Of a DNA stretch of 64,000 nucleotides, positions 26,435 to 34,511 are shown in pieces. How positions within the stretch are numbered: the first letter of the stretch is position 1; the number at the start of each line of letters is the position of its first letter. Both the position numbers and the translations under genes were made by a program. The stretch is from assembly GCF_000585415.1 (NCBI RefSeq), contig NZ_KK073876.1, positions 1,609,810 to 1,673,809 of the forward strand. The letters are read 5' to 3'. The DNA comes from Sphingomonas jaspsi DSM 18422. GTDB lineage: Bacteria; Pseudomonadota; Alphaproteobacteria; Sphingomonadales; Sphingomonadaceae. The notes below the pieces were generated by a model. The model was not told the origin of the DNA. It searched no databases and saw only the letters and a program-made list of their open reading frames with translations.

Positions 26435-27395
26435 AGTCGAGCGCTTTTCGGGCCTGCTCTGCAGCCTGCAAACGGGCGCGTCGCCGGGCTTCGGTCAACA
26501 GCGGATAGCCTGACGCCTCTTCGTCGCGCAGGGTCGATGCGAATGCGCCGGACCGTACCGAAGCCAGCACGTCCCGCATCCGCTGGCGAATGGTCTCATC
26601 GACGATTTTCGGGCCGCCAAGTGCCGCGCCGAGTTCCGCCGTATTGCTGATCGCTTCGCGCATTCCCGCGATCCCGCGCGCCTCGATAAGGTCGGCGATG
26701 AGCTTCAACTCACCGACGCATTCGAGATAGGCCACTTCTGGACTGAAGCCTGCCTCGACCAGCGTATCGAAGCCGGCAAGGAGCAGGTCCGGCACGCCGC
26801 CCCACACTACGGCGTGCTCGTTGAACAGGTCGGCTTCGCACTCCTCGGCAAAACTGCTCTCGATCAGCCCGGCGCGCGCGCAGCCGATGGCCCGGCCATA
26901 GGCAAGTGCCGTCGCCTCGGCAGAACCGCTTGCGTCCTGCTCGACCGCGTAAAGGGCCAACATTCCGGCACCTGCCTCGTAGAGCGATCGCAGTGCGGTA
27001 CCGGGCCCTTTCGGTGCGATCATGACGACGTCGAGGTCTGGGCGCGGGACCACGAATCCGAAGCGGATCGCCAAGCCGTGGGAAAAGGCCAGCGTTGCAC
27101 CATGTTTCAGCGACGGCTCGATCGTTCGATAAACGGCGCTCATCGCTTCGTCCGGCACCAGCAGCATGACGAGATCGGCCTGGGCGGCCGCCTCGGTCAT
27201 TACGGCGTGGCGCAGGCCGTCGGCCTCGGCCTTGCTGCCAGAGGTCGATCCATCGCGTAGGCCGACAACTACATCGATGCCGCTATCTTTCAGGTTCAGC
27301 GCTTGCGGCCGTCCCTGGTTGCCATAGCCGATGATGGCTACGGTGCGGCCCTCGAGCGGCGCGGGATCGATATCGGCTTCGCAAAGTCGCTGCAT
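26424..27395 (-). CDS. Divergent ketol-acid reductoisomerase (IlvC-like)
   Basis: 323 residues. The Rossmann loop GYGNQG is at 23-28, with Arg/Ser residues in the following loop suggesting NADPH use. Every residue expected in a class I KARI active site is present: His106, Lys129, Asp189, Glu193, Glu225, Glu229 and Ser250. The usual N-terminus (MRVYYD...) and C-terminal helix are replaced, and the KGPGH motif reads KGPGT. KARI makes dihydroxy-isovalerate in branched-chain amino-acid synthesis. The acetolactate synthase genes usually found beside ilvC are absent here, so a paralog with shifted substrate is possible. It starts nine bases after the miaA stop. Confidence 0.78.
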   Translation of the reverse strand: MQRLCEADIDPAPLEGRTVAIIGYGNQGRPQALNLKDSGIDVVVGLRDGSTSGSKAEADGLRHAVMTEAAAQADLVMLLVPDEAMSAVYRTIEPSLKHGATLAFSHGLAIRFGFVVPRPDLDVVMIAPKGPGTALRSLYEAGAGMLALYAVEQDASGSAEATALAYGRAIGCARAGLIESSFAEECEADLFNEHAVVWGGVPDLLLAGFDTLVEAGFSPEVAYLECVGELKLIADLIEARGIAGMREAISNTAELGAALGGPKIVDETIRQRMRDVLASVRSGAFASTLRDEEASGYPLLTEARRRARLQAAEQARKALDFNR

Positions 27396-27404
27396 GCTGG
27401 CGGG

Positions 27405-28334
27405 CTAGCGCGTCGCGCCAAGCATGGCCAGCACCTCGTCGTACCGATCGCGGTCGAGGGGGCGGTCGTACCGCGGCCAGTCTTCCGGGGGCTGATGGGC
27501 GAACCAGGTATATTGCCGCTTGGCATAACGGCGGGTCGCCAGCTGGCCAGATGCGATCGCCTGCGCCTGTGTCGCCTCCCCATTGAGGAAGGCGGCCAGT
27601 TCCGGAACGCCGATCGCCCGCATGACAGGAAGGTCGGGATCGAGGCCGCGGTCGAGCAGTGTCGCGACTTCCTCCACCGCACCGTCATAGACCATGGCCG
27701 CGAAACGCTGATCGCAACGGGCGTTCAGCCAAGGGCGTGGTGGAATGAGGATCGCGGCGGAAAGGTCGATTTCGTCTCCAATTCCTCCCGTCGTTTCCGA
27801 CTGCCAGTCGGCCAAGGTCCGCCCGGTCGAACGCACGACCTCAAGGGCCCGGGCGACCCGCGTCGTGTCGCCGGGATTGAGCCGTTGGGCGGCGACCGGG
27901 TCGAGCAGCGTGAGTGCTGCGTGATTTTCCGCGACGCTCGCTGCCCGAACCGCGGCCCTGACCGCGGGATCGATTGGCGGGACCGGGGCGATCCCGTCCA
28001 GAAGCGTACGGATATAAAGGCCCGTCCCGCCGACCAGGATGGGCAATTGCCCATTCGCATGGGCGCGGTCGATCTCCTTGCGCGCCATGGTTGCCCAGTC
28101 GGCCGCCGAACAGGCATCGGCACCGTCGCGGACGCCGTAGAGGCGGTGAGAGGCCCTAGCCATGTCGAGCGGGGACGGGGCGGCGGAAAGGATCGGCAGG
28201 TCTCGGTAGATTTGCGCGCTGTCGGCGTTGATGATGGCGCCATTCGCCTTTTCCGCGAGGCGCAATGCCAACTCCGACTTGCCGCTGGCCGTCGGACCAG
28301 CGATGACGGCGACAGGAGGTTTGTCCTTGACCAT
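27405..28334 (-). CDS. miaA: tRNA dimethylallyltransferase MiaA
   Basis: 309 residues. The N-terminal P-loop is in [17 protein letters not shown], followed by the family motifs [18 protein letters not shown] and [16 protein letters not shown]. MiaA adds dimethylallyl to A37 of tRNAs reading UNN codons. The long frame up to 28586 is antisense to serB; ATG at 28334 ([10 protein letters not shown]) with AAGG upstream is chosen. The 5' end overlaps the divergent serB start by eight bases. Confidence 0.92.
   Translation of the reverse strand: MVKDKPPVAVIAGPTASGKSELALRLAEKANGAIINADSAQIYRDLPILSAAPSPLDMARASHRLYGVRDGADACSAADWATMARKEIDRAHANGQLPILVGGTGLYIRTLLDGIAPVPPIDPAVRAAVRAASVAENHAALTLLDPVAAQRLNPGDTTRVARALEVVRSTGRTLADWQSETTGGIGDEIDLSAAILIPPRPWLNARCDQRFAAMVYDGAVEEVATLLDRGLDPDLPVMRAIGVPELAAFLNGEATQAQAIASGQLATRRYAKRQYTWFAHQPPEDWPRYDRPLDRDRYDEVLAMLGATR
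28314..28319 (+). promoter_or_regulatory. Shine-Dalgarno that fixes the serB TTG start
   Basis: AGGAGG lies seven bases before TTG at 28327. It sits inside the first codons of the divergent miaA gene. No in-frame ATG or GTG is near, so this site decides the serB start. Confidence 0.7.
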
Positions 28335-29190
28335 TGCGACCTTGATAGCAGCCGATCGGCTAGACGAAAGACTGGTTGAATCCGCGCTCGCTCGCGTGAC
28401 CGGTGCTTCGCTGTCGGGATGGATCGAACCTGGTAGCGCTGCCGACCTTCGCGTTAGCGATGTGGCGGCCGCCCGATCCGCTTTGGAGGGCTGGGAAGGG
28501 GTCGACCTGATCGCCTTGCCGCGCGGGCGCGACATCCGCCTGTTCGTCGCCGACATGGATTCGACCATGATCGGCCAGGAATGCATCGACGAGCTCGCCG
28601 ACTATGCCGGCGTGAAGCCGCAAGTCGCCGACATTACGGAGCGGGCGATGCGCGGCGAACTCGACTTCGTCGGCGCGCTGCGCGAGCGCGTGGCCCTGCT
28701 CGAAGGATTGCCCGAGGCGACGATCGCGCAATGTCTCAAAGAGCGAGTTACGCTCAATCCGGGCGCTGGGACGCTGGTGCGCACGTTGACCGCAGAGGGC
28801 GTCAGGACGTTGCTGGTGTCGGGCGGCTTTACCGCCTTTGCCGAACCGGTGGGCGAGCTGATCGGCTTTGACGAGGTCGAAGCCAATGTACTGGAGGTCG
28901 CTGGCGGGGTGCTGACCGGCAAGGTCAGCGGGCGCATCGTCGACAGCGGCTACAAGAAGGCCGCGCTGATCGGTCGGCGCGAGCATCTGTCGCTTGGCCA
29001 CGCTCAGACGATGGCGATCGGCGATGGCGCCAACGACCTGCCGATGGTCGAAGAGGCGGGGTTTGGCCTTGCCTACCGCGCCAAGCCGGTGCTGGCCGCC
29101 TCCGCGGACGCGCGGCTCGACAATCATCCGCTCAGTGCTTTGCTCTGGGCGCTCGGAATCCCTAGCGACCGCTGGATTCAGGCAGGCTAG
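28327..29190 (+). CDS. serB: Phosphoserine phosphatase SerB
   Basis: 287 residues of the HAD superfamily. DxDxT is in [12 protein letters not shown], the second motif Ser in LLVSGGF, the Lys in DSGYKK and the final acid motif in [12 protein letters not shown]. It removes phosphate from phosphoserine in the last step of serine synthesis. About 75 N-terminal residues precede the HAD core. The start is TTG with a perfect AGGAGG seven bases upstream; the frame extends further upstream but that part is antisense to miaA. The gene ends overlapping the convergent SPOR protein by four bases. Confidence 0.9.
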   Translation: MTIATLIAADRLDERLVESALARVTGASLSGWIEPGSAADLRVSDVAAARSALEGWEGVDLIALPRGRDIRLFVADMDSTMIGQECIDELADYAGVKPQVADITERAMRGELDFVGALRERVALLEGLPEATIAQCLKERVTLNPGAGTLVRTLTAEGVRTLLVSGGFTAFAEPVGELIGFDEVEANVLEVAGGVLTGKVSGRIVDSGYKKAALIGRREHLSLGHAQTMAIGDGANDLPMVEEAGFGLAYRAKPVLAASADARLDNHPLSALLWALGIPSDRWIQAG

Positions 29191-30107
29191 CGGCCTTCGA
29201 CGGGAAAGCAGGGGGTCGGCGCAAGTTTGGCGCAAGCGCCAGAGGCTGCGGCGCGGCTTTCGAACGGGCCGGCCTGCAAACGAACGACCTTGCCGGCCGC
29301 GACGTAAAAGGCCTGGCGCCCTGCCAGACGACCGGAAATTTTCGCAAATTGGGTCTCCGCCGAGGCCCGCGTCGAAAATGCGCCAAGCTGGATACGCCAT
29401 GCGCCATTGGCGGTGGTCGTCGGCACGGTGGCGATGGGCGTAGCGGGAGCTTTGACCGTCGCGGGCTTGGGGGCGGGGGCGACTGCCGGGGCTTTCGCCT
29501 TGCCGATTGCCGCCTTGGTCGGGAGCGGCGACGCCGAAGCTGGTTTCTGGCCGGGAGCGGCCATTTTCTGCGCCAGTGCCACGCCCTGCTTGCGAAGCTC
29601 CAACGGCATTACCTGATCGAGGTCAGCCAATGTCGCTTTGGCAGGCGGCAGTCCCTGCGCCGCGGCCCGGCTGACATAGGCGTAGGCCTTGACCGGATCG
29701 GCCGCGATCCCGTCGCCGTTGTATAGCGCGGTTCCGACCATCAACAGTGCCCGGGGCTCGCCGGCATCGGCGGCGGCACTCAACCAGCGCAACGCGCCGA
29801 CCCTATTGCCGCTTTGGAACAGCATCAGGCCGAGCGTCGCCTGCGCGTCGACATGACCCTTATGGGCCGCTTTGTCGAACCAGCCTTGCGCGCTGGCGAG
29901 GTCAAGCGGAACACCCTTGCCGAGACGGTAGGCCTGGCCAAGGTTGAACTGCGCGTCGGCGTCCCCCTTGTCGGCCAGCGGTTGCCAGATCCGTACCGCC
30001 GCTGCCGCATCGCCTCTTTGCCAGGCAGCGATGCCTTCGCTGACCGATTGCGCCACCGCGGTCGTCGAAATCAGGCCAAACGCCAACAGGCCCAGATATT
30101 TACGCAT
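29187..30107 (-). CDS. Secreted Sel1-repeat / SPOR-domain protein
   Basis: 306 residues. A signal peptide at 1-20 ends in AVAQ. Sel1-like TPR repeats run from about 45 to 155 (DAQFNLGQAYRLGKGV; RALLMVGTALYNGDGI). A Pro/Ala/Lys linker spans 185-235 and a SPOR domain 236-303 (WRIQLGAF...VVRLQAGPF). SPOR domains bind denuded septal glycan, so a periplasmic cell-envelope or division role is inferred. ATG at 30107 with GGGAG upstream is preferred over the longer frame. It is divergent from parA with a 140-base gap. Confidence 0.85.
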   Translation of the reverse strand: MRKYLGLLAFGLISTTAVAQSVSEGIAAWQRGDAAAAVRIWQPLADKGDADAQFNLGQAYRLGKGVPLDLASAQGWFDKAAHKGHVDAQATLGLMLFQSGNRVGALRWLSAAADAGEPRALLMVGTALYNGDGIAADPVKAYAYVSRAAAQGLPPAKATLADLDQVMPLELRKQGVALAQKMAAPGQKPASASPLPTKAAIGKAKAPAVAPAPKPATVKAPATPIATVPTTTANGAWRIQLGAFSTRASAETQFAKISGRLAGRQAFYVAAGKVVRLQAGPFESRAAASGACAKLAPTPCFPVEGR

Positions 30108-30177
30108 TGCCACTCCCCAAGGCGACCACCGCCACCTGTTACGCCGACGGCGCGCAGGCAACAAGGTCGGGGCGATG

Positions 30178-30192
30178 TTAACCAATATTTAG
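30178..30192. promoter_or_regulatory. CtrA-box-like sequence between SPOR gene and parA
   Basis: TTAA-N7-TTAG matches seven of the eight fixed bases of the CtrA consensus TTAA-N7-TTAA. It lies in the divergent region 56 bases upstream of parA. A single near-match is weak evidence. Confidence 0.25.
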
Positions 30193-30207
30193 GCCCTTGG
30201 CTGTCAG

Positions 30208-30230
30208 ATGACGTCAACTTCATCCGTCAT
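30208..30230. promoter_or_regulatory. Inverted repeat, candidate operator of the parA pair
   Basis: ATGACG and CGTCAT arms are 11 bases apart, ending 17 bases before the parA ATG. The left arm is part of the perfect palindrome TGACGTCA at 30209-30216. Position and symmetry suit autoregulation by ParA or the ribbon-helix-helix partner; this is inference. Confidence 0.4.
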
Positions 30231-30247
30231 TTGGCGAGGGGAATAGA

Positions 30248-30976
30248 ATGCGCGTTCTGGCTTTGGCATCGCAGAAGGGCGGGTCCGGCAAGACGACCTT
30301 GTCCGGCCACCTTGCGGTGCAGGCGCAACTGGCAGGGGCCGGTCCCGTCTGCTTGATCGATATCGACCCGCAAGGCTCGCTCGCCGATTGGTGGAACGAG
30401 CGGCAGGACGACATGCCGGCCTTCGCGCAGACCACGGTCGCGCGGCTGGCGTCGGACCTTGAGGTATTGCGCCAGCAGGGCTTCCGCCTTGCGGTGATCG
30501 ACACCCCGCCGGCCATCACCATGGCGATCCAGTCGGTCATCGCCGTTGCCGAACTCATCGTCATCCCGACTCGCCCCAGCCCGCACGATCTGCGTGCCGT
30601 CGGCGCGACGGTCGACCTGTGCGACCGCGCCGGGAAGCCGCTGATCTTCGTCGTCAACGCCGCGACCCCCAAGGCAAAAATCACCTACGAGGCGGCGGTC
30701 GCCCTGTCGCAGCACGGCACCGTGGCGCCGGTCACGCTTCACCACCGCACCGATTTCGCTGCCTCGATGATCGACGGCCGCACGGTGATGGAAGTGGATC
30801 CCAACGGTCGGTCGGCTCGCGAAGTCATCGAACTGTGGGATTACATTTCGGATCGTCTCGAAAAGAATTTCCGCCGGACCGTGTTCGCCGCTCCGAATGC
30901 CGCGCCCGGCATCGGCAGTGCGCCGGCCGCGCCGCGTCCTGTCGGTGGCTTCGGCCGCCGCGTCGTCGGCCAGTAA
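30248..30976 (+). CDS. ParA-family ATPase
   Basis: 242 residues. The deviant Walker A KGGSGKTT starts at Lys10, followed by IDIDPQGSLADWW and the switch II region VIDTPPA. There is no N-terminal helix-turn-helix, as in small (type Ib or orphan) ParA proteins that position plasmids or protein complexes on the nucleoid. The last 35 residues are an Ala/Pro/Gly-rich tail. The next gene, 12 bases on, encodes an acidic protein with a ribbon-helix-helix-like end. No parB with a ParB/Spo0J motif is nearby, so this is not the chromosomal parAB locus. Confidence 0.9.
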   Translation: MRVLALASQKGGSGKTTLSGHLAVQAQLAGAGPVCLIDIDPQGSLADWWNERQDDMPAFAQTTVARLASDLEVLRQQGFRLAVIDTPPAITMAIQSVIAVAELIVIPTRPSPHDLRAVGATVDLCDRAGKPLIFVVNAATPKAKITYEAAVALSQHGTVAPVTLHHRTDFAASMIDGRTVMEVDPNGRSAREVIELWDYISDRLEKNFRRTVFAAPNAAPGIGSAPAAPRPVGGFGRRVVGQ

Positions 30977-30988
30977 GGAGTTAGCACA

Positions 30989-31744
30989 GTGGGTGAACCC
31001 AAGACCTTCGCTTCGCTCTCTTCGGGCCTGCTGGCCCGCAAGGGTGCTGCCCGCCCGGCGATGCGTCCCCAGGGCTTCGGCCAGGTCGGTGCTGCCGGTC
31101 TCGAGGATCTCGGCTGGAACGACATGGGCTTTGAAGCGCCCAAGCCGGCGCTGACGCCGGTCCGCGACAGCGATCACGATGCCTTTGGCGAAGAAGTTCA
31201 GCAGCCGTCGCGCAATCCGCTTTCGGCGCTGACCCCAGCCTCGCCTGTGCACAGTCAGCAGGCGGAGATCGAGCAGCGGTTCAACGCCTCCGACGAGGAA
31301 GGCGAAGATGAAAACGGCGAGTATATCGACGAAACCGCCGAGCTGTACGAACCGGAAGCCGAAGCGAAGCCGACGTTCGAAGTCCGCAAGGCGACTGCGC
31401 TGCCGACGCCGGAACCGGAGGCATATGACGAGCCGATGGAGCTGGTCGAGGAAGCGACGCCGACCTTTGTCGCGCCTGCAGCGATCGTCCCGGTTGCACC
31501 TGCGCCGGTCGCTGCGACGCCGGTTCGCCCGCGCCGCCCGCGCGCTGCGCCGGGCAGCAAGGGCAAGGCCGCCTTCACGTTGCGCCTCGACTCGTCACGC
31601 CACCTGAAGCTGCGTCTGGCCTGTGCGGTGACCGGTCGTTCGGCCCAGCAGTTGGTGACTGATGCGCTCGACCAGCTTCTGGACGGGATGCCGGAACTCG
31701 ATTCGATGGCTGAAAAGGCACCGAAAACCGCCAAGACCGCCTGA
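30989..31744 (+). CDS. Acidic-linker protein with C-terminal ribbon-helix-helix-like domain
   Basis: 251 residues. The N-terminus has a Lys/Arg-containing start (GEPKTFASLSSGLLARKGAARPAM). A long disordered acidic/Pro-rich region spans about 75-190. A basic C-terminal segment at 191-235 (AFTLRLDSSRHLKLRLACAVTGRS, then AQQLVTDALDQLL) has the strand-helix-helix pattern of the CopG/Arc family. Start is GTG with AGGAG in the intergenic bases. The arrangement resembles type Ib partition pairs, where a small RHH protein partners ParA. The partner role is inferred from position only. Confidence 0.7.
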   Translation: MGEPKTFASLSSGLLARKGAARPAMRPQGFGQVGAAGLEDLGWNDMGFEAPKPALTPVRDSDHDAFGEEVQQPSRNPLSALTPASPVHSQQAEIEQRFNASDEEGEDENGEYIDETAELYEPEAEAKPTFEVRKATALPTPEPEAYDEPMELVEEATPTFVAPAAIVPVAPAPVAATPVRPRRPRAAPGSKGKAAFTLRLDSSRHLKLRLACAVTGRSAQQLVTDALDQLLDGMPELDSMAEKAPKTAKTA

Positions 31745-31778
31745 CACCAGGCGCACGGGGAATTTGGAGGGGAATGTC

Positions 31779-33122
31779 ATGACCAAGACGAACCGACTGG
31801 GAGCCAAGCTTGCCGCCGCATCGCTGATTGCGCTGGCCACGGCCTGCAGTGGCCCGATGGATCATGCCAGCCGTGATGGCCGCCTTGATGGCAAGGCCGA
31901 CGCGTCCAAGATCGGCCTCGCCACGCGGGCCCAGGTCGCCCTTCAGTCGAACGATGTGGCAGGTGCCACCGCGCTGGCCGAACAGGCGGTCGAGGCAAGC
32001 CCCAACGATGCCAGCTTCCGCGCGCTGCTTGGCAACTGCTACCTCGCCGCCGGCCGTTTCCAATCGGCCGAGGCGGCCTATCGCGACTCGCTGACCCTTG
32101 TTGCGAACCAGCCCAAGGTGATCCTCAAGCTGGCGCTGGTGCAGACGGCGCTGGGTCGGGGCAACGAAGCCAGCTCGCTTCTCTACCAGGCGCAGCAGGT
32201 GATCGATCCGACCGACCTCGGCCTTGCGCTGGCGCTTGCCGGGAACAGCGATGCCGCCATCCAGGTCCTCGAATCGGCCGCGCGTCAGGTCGGCGCAGAA
32301 TCGCGGACCCGCCAGAATCTGGCACTGGCCTACGCCTTCTCCGGTCGCTGGTCGGAAGCCCGGGTCGTCGCTGCCCAAGACCTTCCCGCGGCCCAGGTCG
32401 ACGCCCGTATCCAGGAATGGATGGCGCTCGCAAAGCCGTCGCGCCAGTCGGACCAGGTTGCCGCTTTCATCGGCATCTCGCCAATCGCCGGCGATCCGGG
32501 TCAGCCGGTCCGTCTTGCGCTCAACAAGAGCGCCGAAGACGTTCGCTACGCATCGTCCGAACCCTTGCCGTCGACTGCCGTCACGGAAGGGCTGACGTCG
32601 ACGGCTGCGGTGGAGGTGCCGGAAGCGCAGCCGTACCAGCCCGAACCGGCTGCGGTGGTCGCTGCAGCCGAACCCGTCGCCGCCCCCGTCGCCGAACCTG
32701 TCCCGGCCGAAGCGCCCGCACCGCTCGCCTATGCCGAAGCGGCGCCTGTTGCGCCCGTTGCGCCCGCGCTGTCGCCGTCGTCGATCCGTGTGAAGGAAAC
32801 CGTCGCAAGCCTGCGCCGTGCGGCCCTACAGGCCAACGCCCGCAACAGCCGCGTCGTGGTCCAGCTTGGCGCCTACACCAATCGCGCCGGCGTCCAGCTA
32901 GCGTGGAAAAAGGCGGCTGCGAAATACGCATTGCTCAAGGGGTACACCCCTGTGAGCGCGAAGTTCGCCAGTGCCAATGGCACCTTCTATCGCCTGTCGG
33001 TGAAGGGCTTCGCCAGCGACCGTGAAGCGCGCGGCTTCTGTTCGAAGCTGCAAGCCTCGGGCCGGGCATGCTTCGTCCGCTCGACCGCGGGCGACGCGCC
33101 GGTTCGTTTCGCTTCGCGCTAA
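31779..33122 (+). CDS. TPR and SPOR-domain envelope (lipo)protein
   Basis: 447 residues. An N-terminal signal with Cys23 (LATAC-SGP) could be a lipoprotein site, though the lipobox is imperfect. TPR repeats cover about 45-225 (ALAEQAVEASPNDASFRALLGNCYLAAGRFQSA). A Pro/Ala/Val-Glu linker at 270-350 precedes a C-terminal SPOR domain at about 365-440 (VVQLGAYTNRAGV...YRLSVKGF). A GGAGG site at 31766 fixes the ATG at 31779; the longer frame overlaps the RHH gene. It probably forms an operon with the ParA and RHH genes. Confidence 0.85.
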   Translation: MTKTNRLGAKLAAASLIALATACSGPMDHASRDGRLDGKADASKIGLATRAQVALQSNDVAGATALAEQAVEASPNDASFRALLGNCYLAAGRFQSAEAAYRDSLTLVANQPKVILKLALVQTALGRGNEASSLLYQAQQVIDPTDLGLALALAGNSDAAIQVLESAARQVGAESRTRQNLALAYAFSGRWSEARVVAAQDLPAAQVDARIQEWMALAKPSRQSDQVAAFIGISPIAGDPGQPVRLALNKSAEDVRYASSEPLPSTAVTEGLTSTAAVEVPEAQPYQPEPAAVVAAAEPVAAPVAEPVPAEAPAPLAYAEAAPVAPVAPALSPSSIRVKETVASLRRAALQANARNSRVVVQLGAYTNRAGVQLAWKKAAAKYALLKGYTPVSAKFASANGTFYRLSVKGFASDREARGFCSKLQASGRACFVRSTAGDAPVRFASR

Positions 33123-33125
33123 GCT

Positions 33126-34022
33126 TTACCCGCGACGAGTGGCGGTCAGCAGGTCGAGAACGGCCATGCGGACCGCCACACCCATTTCTACCTGACGGAC
33201 GATCAGCGACCGTTCGGCGTGGTCCGCCAGCGGTCCCTCGATCTCTACTCCGCGGTTGATCGGACCGGGGTGCATGATGACCGCATCCGGCGCAGCCTTG
33301 GCAAAGCGCGCTTCGGTTAGGCCATAGCGCGACAGGAATTCGCCCGGCGCATCGCCCAGATCGTCTTCCAGTCGTTCGCGCTGGACCCGCAACATCATGA
33401 CCACGTTGGCACCGTCGACCGCCGCATCGATCGATCCGCCGCCTAGTTCGGGCGGCATCAGAGACGGCGGCCCAACGAAGCGCAGATCCGCGCCCAGTCG
33501 TCCGAGCAGCTTGGCGTTCGAGCGCGCGACACGGCTGTGCTTGATGTCGCCGCAAATGGCGATCTTGAGGCCTCCGATCCGCCCGAAATGCTGGCGGATG
33601 GTTGCCGCGTCGAGCAGCGCCTGGGTCGGATGCTCGCCGATCCCGTCGCCGGCGTTGACCACCGGACAATCCATTATGGCGGAGATATCGTGCGGCGCGC
33701 CGCTCTTGGCATGGCGGATGACCAGCGCGTCGGGCCGCATCGCGTTGAGAGTGCGCGCCGTGTCCTCCAGCGTCTCGCCCTTTTTGATCGAGCTGTGTGC
33801 GACCTGCATCGTCACGACTTGCGCGCCGAGCCGGTTGGCGGCGATTTCGAAGCTGAGCAGCGTGCGCGTCGAGTTTTCGAAGAAGGCGTTGACGATGGTG
33901 AGGCCGTCCAGCCGGCGATCGTTGCGGCGAGGCTGGCGGTTGTAAGCGAACCAGCGCTCACCCTCGTCGAGGATGGTGGCGATCTGGGCGTCGGAGAGGT
34001 CTTCGATGGAAAGAAGGTGCAT
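33126..34022 (-). CDS. pyrB: Aspartate carbamoyltransferase catalytic chain
   Basis: 298 residues with the carbamoyl-phosphate motif FFENSTRTLLSFE (Ser51-Thr54), HPTQALLD and the C-terminal HPGPINRGVEI of aspartate transcarbamoylases. It forms carbamoyl aspartate in pyrimidine synthesis. The gene is convergent with the SPOR protein gene (3-base gap) and follows ruvX by 18 bases in the same direction. No pyrI or pyrC is adjacent inside the window. Confidence 0.95.
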   Translation of the reverse strand: MHLLSIEDLSDAQIATILDEGERWFAYNRQPRRNDRRLDGLTIVNAFFENSTRTLLSFEIAANRLGAQVVTMQVAHSSIKKGETLEDTARTLNAMRPDALVIRHAKSGAPHDISAIMDCPVVNAGDGIGEHPTQALLDAATIRQHFGRIGGLKIAICGDIKHSRVARSNAKLLGRLGADLRFVGPPSLMPPELGGGSIDAAVDGANVVMMLRVQRERLEDDLGDAPGEFLSRYGLTEARFAKAAPDAVIMHPGPINRGVEIEGPLADHAERSLIVRQVEMGVAVRMAVLDLLTATRRG

Positions 34023-34040
34023 CGAGACCGCCCCCTAACG

Positions 34041-34511
34041 TCAGTGGGGCAGATTGACCAGAGCGTCGATCGCGCCCTGCAGGATATGCGCGGCGGCGTG
34101 GGCATCGACTTTCTCGGCCCGCTGGGCGCGGCTCATGTCCTGGTCGAGCATGGCGCGTTCCACCGCGACGGTCGACCAGCGCTCGTCCCACAGCAGGATG
34201 GGCAGCGTCAGCGGAGCGAGGTTGCGGGCGAAGGCGCGGACCGACTGGGTGCGCGGCGAATCACTGCCGTCCATGTTGAGCGGCAGGCCGACGACGAGAC
34301 CGCGGATCGCCTCTTTGGCCACGATGGCCTTCAATCGTTCGAGGTCGGCGGTGAATTTGCCGCGTTTCAACTTCTCAAGTGGGGTCGCGAAGCTCCATCC
34401 CGCGTCGCAGGTCGCCAAGCCCACCGTCTTGGTCCCCACGTCCAGCCCGAGCAGGCGGCCGCTCCCGCTTCCCAGCGCTGCAGCGAAATCTGCGGCGGAT
34501 GAATGGATCAT
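34041..34511 (-). CDS. ruvX: Holliday junction resolvase-like protein RuvX (YqgF)
   Basis: 156 residues with the RNase H-fold motifs of Yqg[31 protein letters not shown] and [12 protein letters not shown], whose Asp residues form the metal site. YqgF acts in 16S rRNA 5'-end processing and has been proposed as a resolvase. ATG at 34511 overlaps the stop of the upstream DUF3089 gene by four bases and is preferred over the longer frame. Confidence 0.9.
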   Translation of the reverse strand: MIHSSAADFAAALGSGSGRLLGLDVGTKTVGLATCDAGWSFATPLEKLKRGKFTADLERLKAIVAKEAIRGLVVGLPLNMDGSDSPRTQSVRAFARNLAPLTLPILLWDERWSTVAVERAMLDQDMSRAQRAEKVDAHAAAHILQGAIDALVNLPH

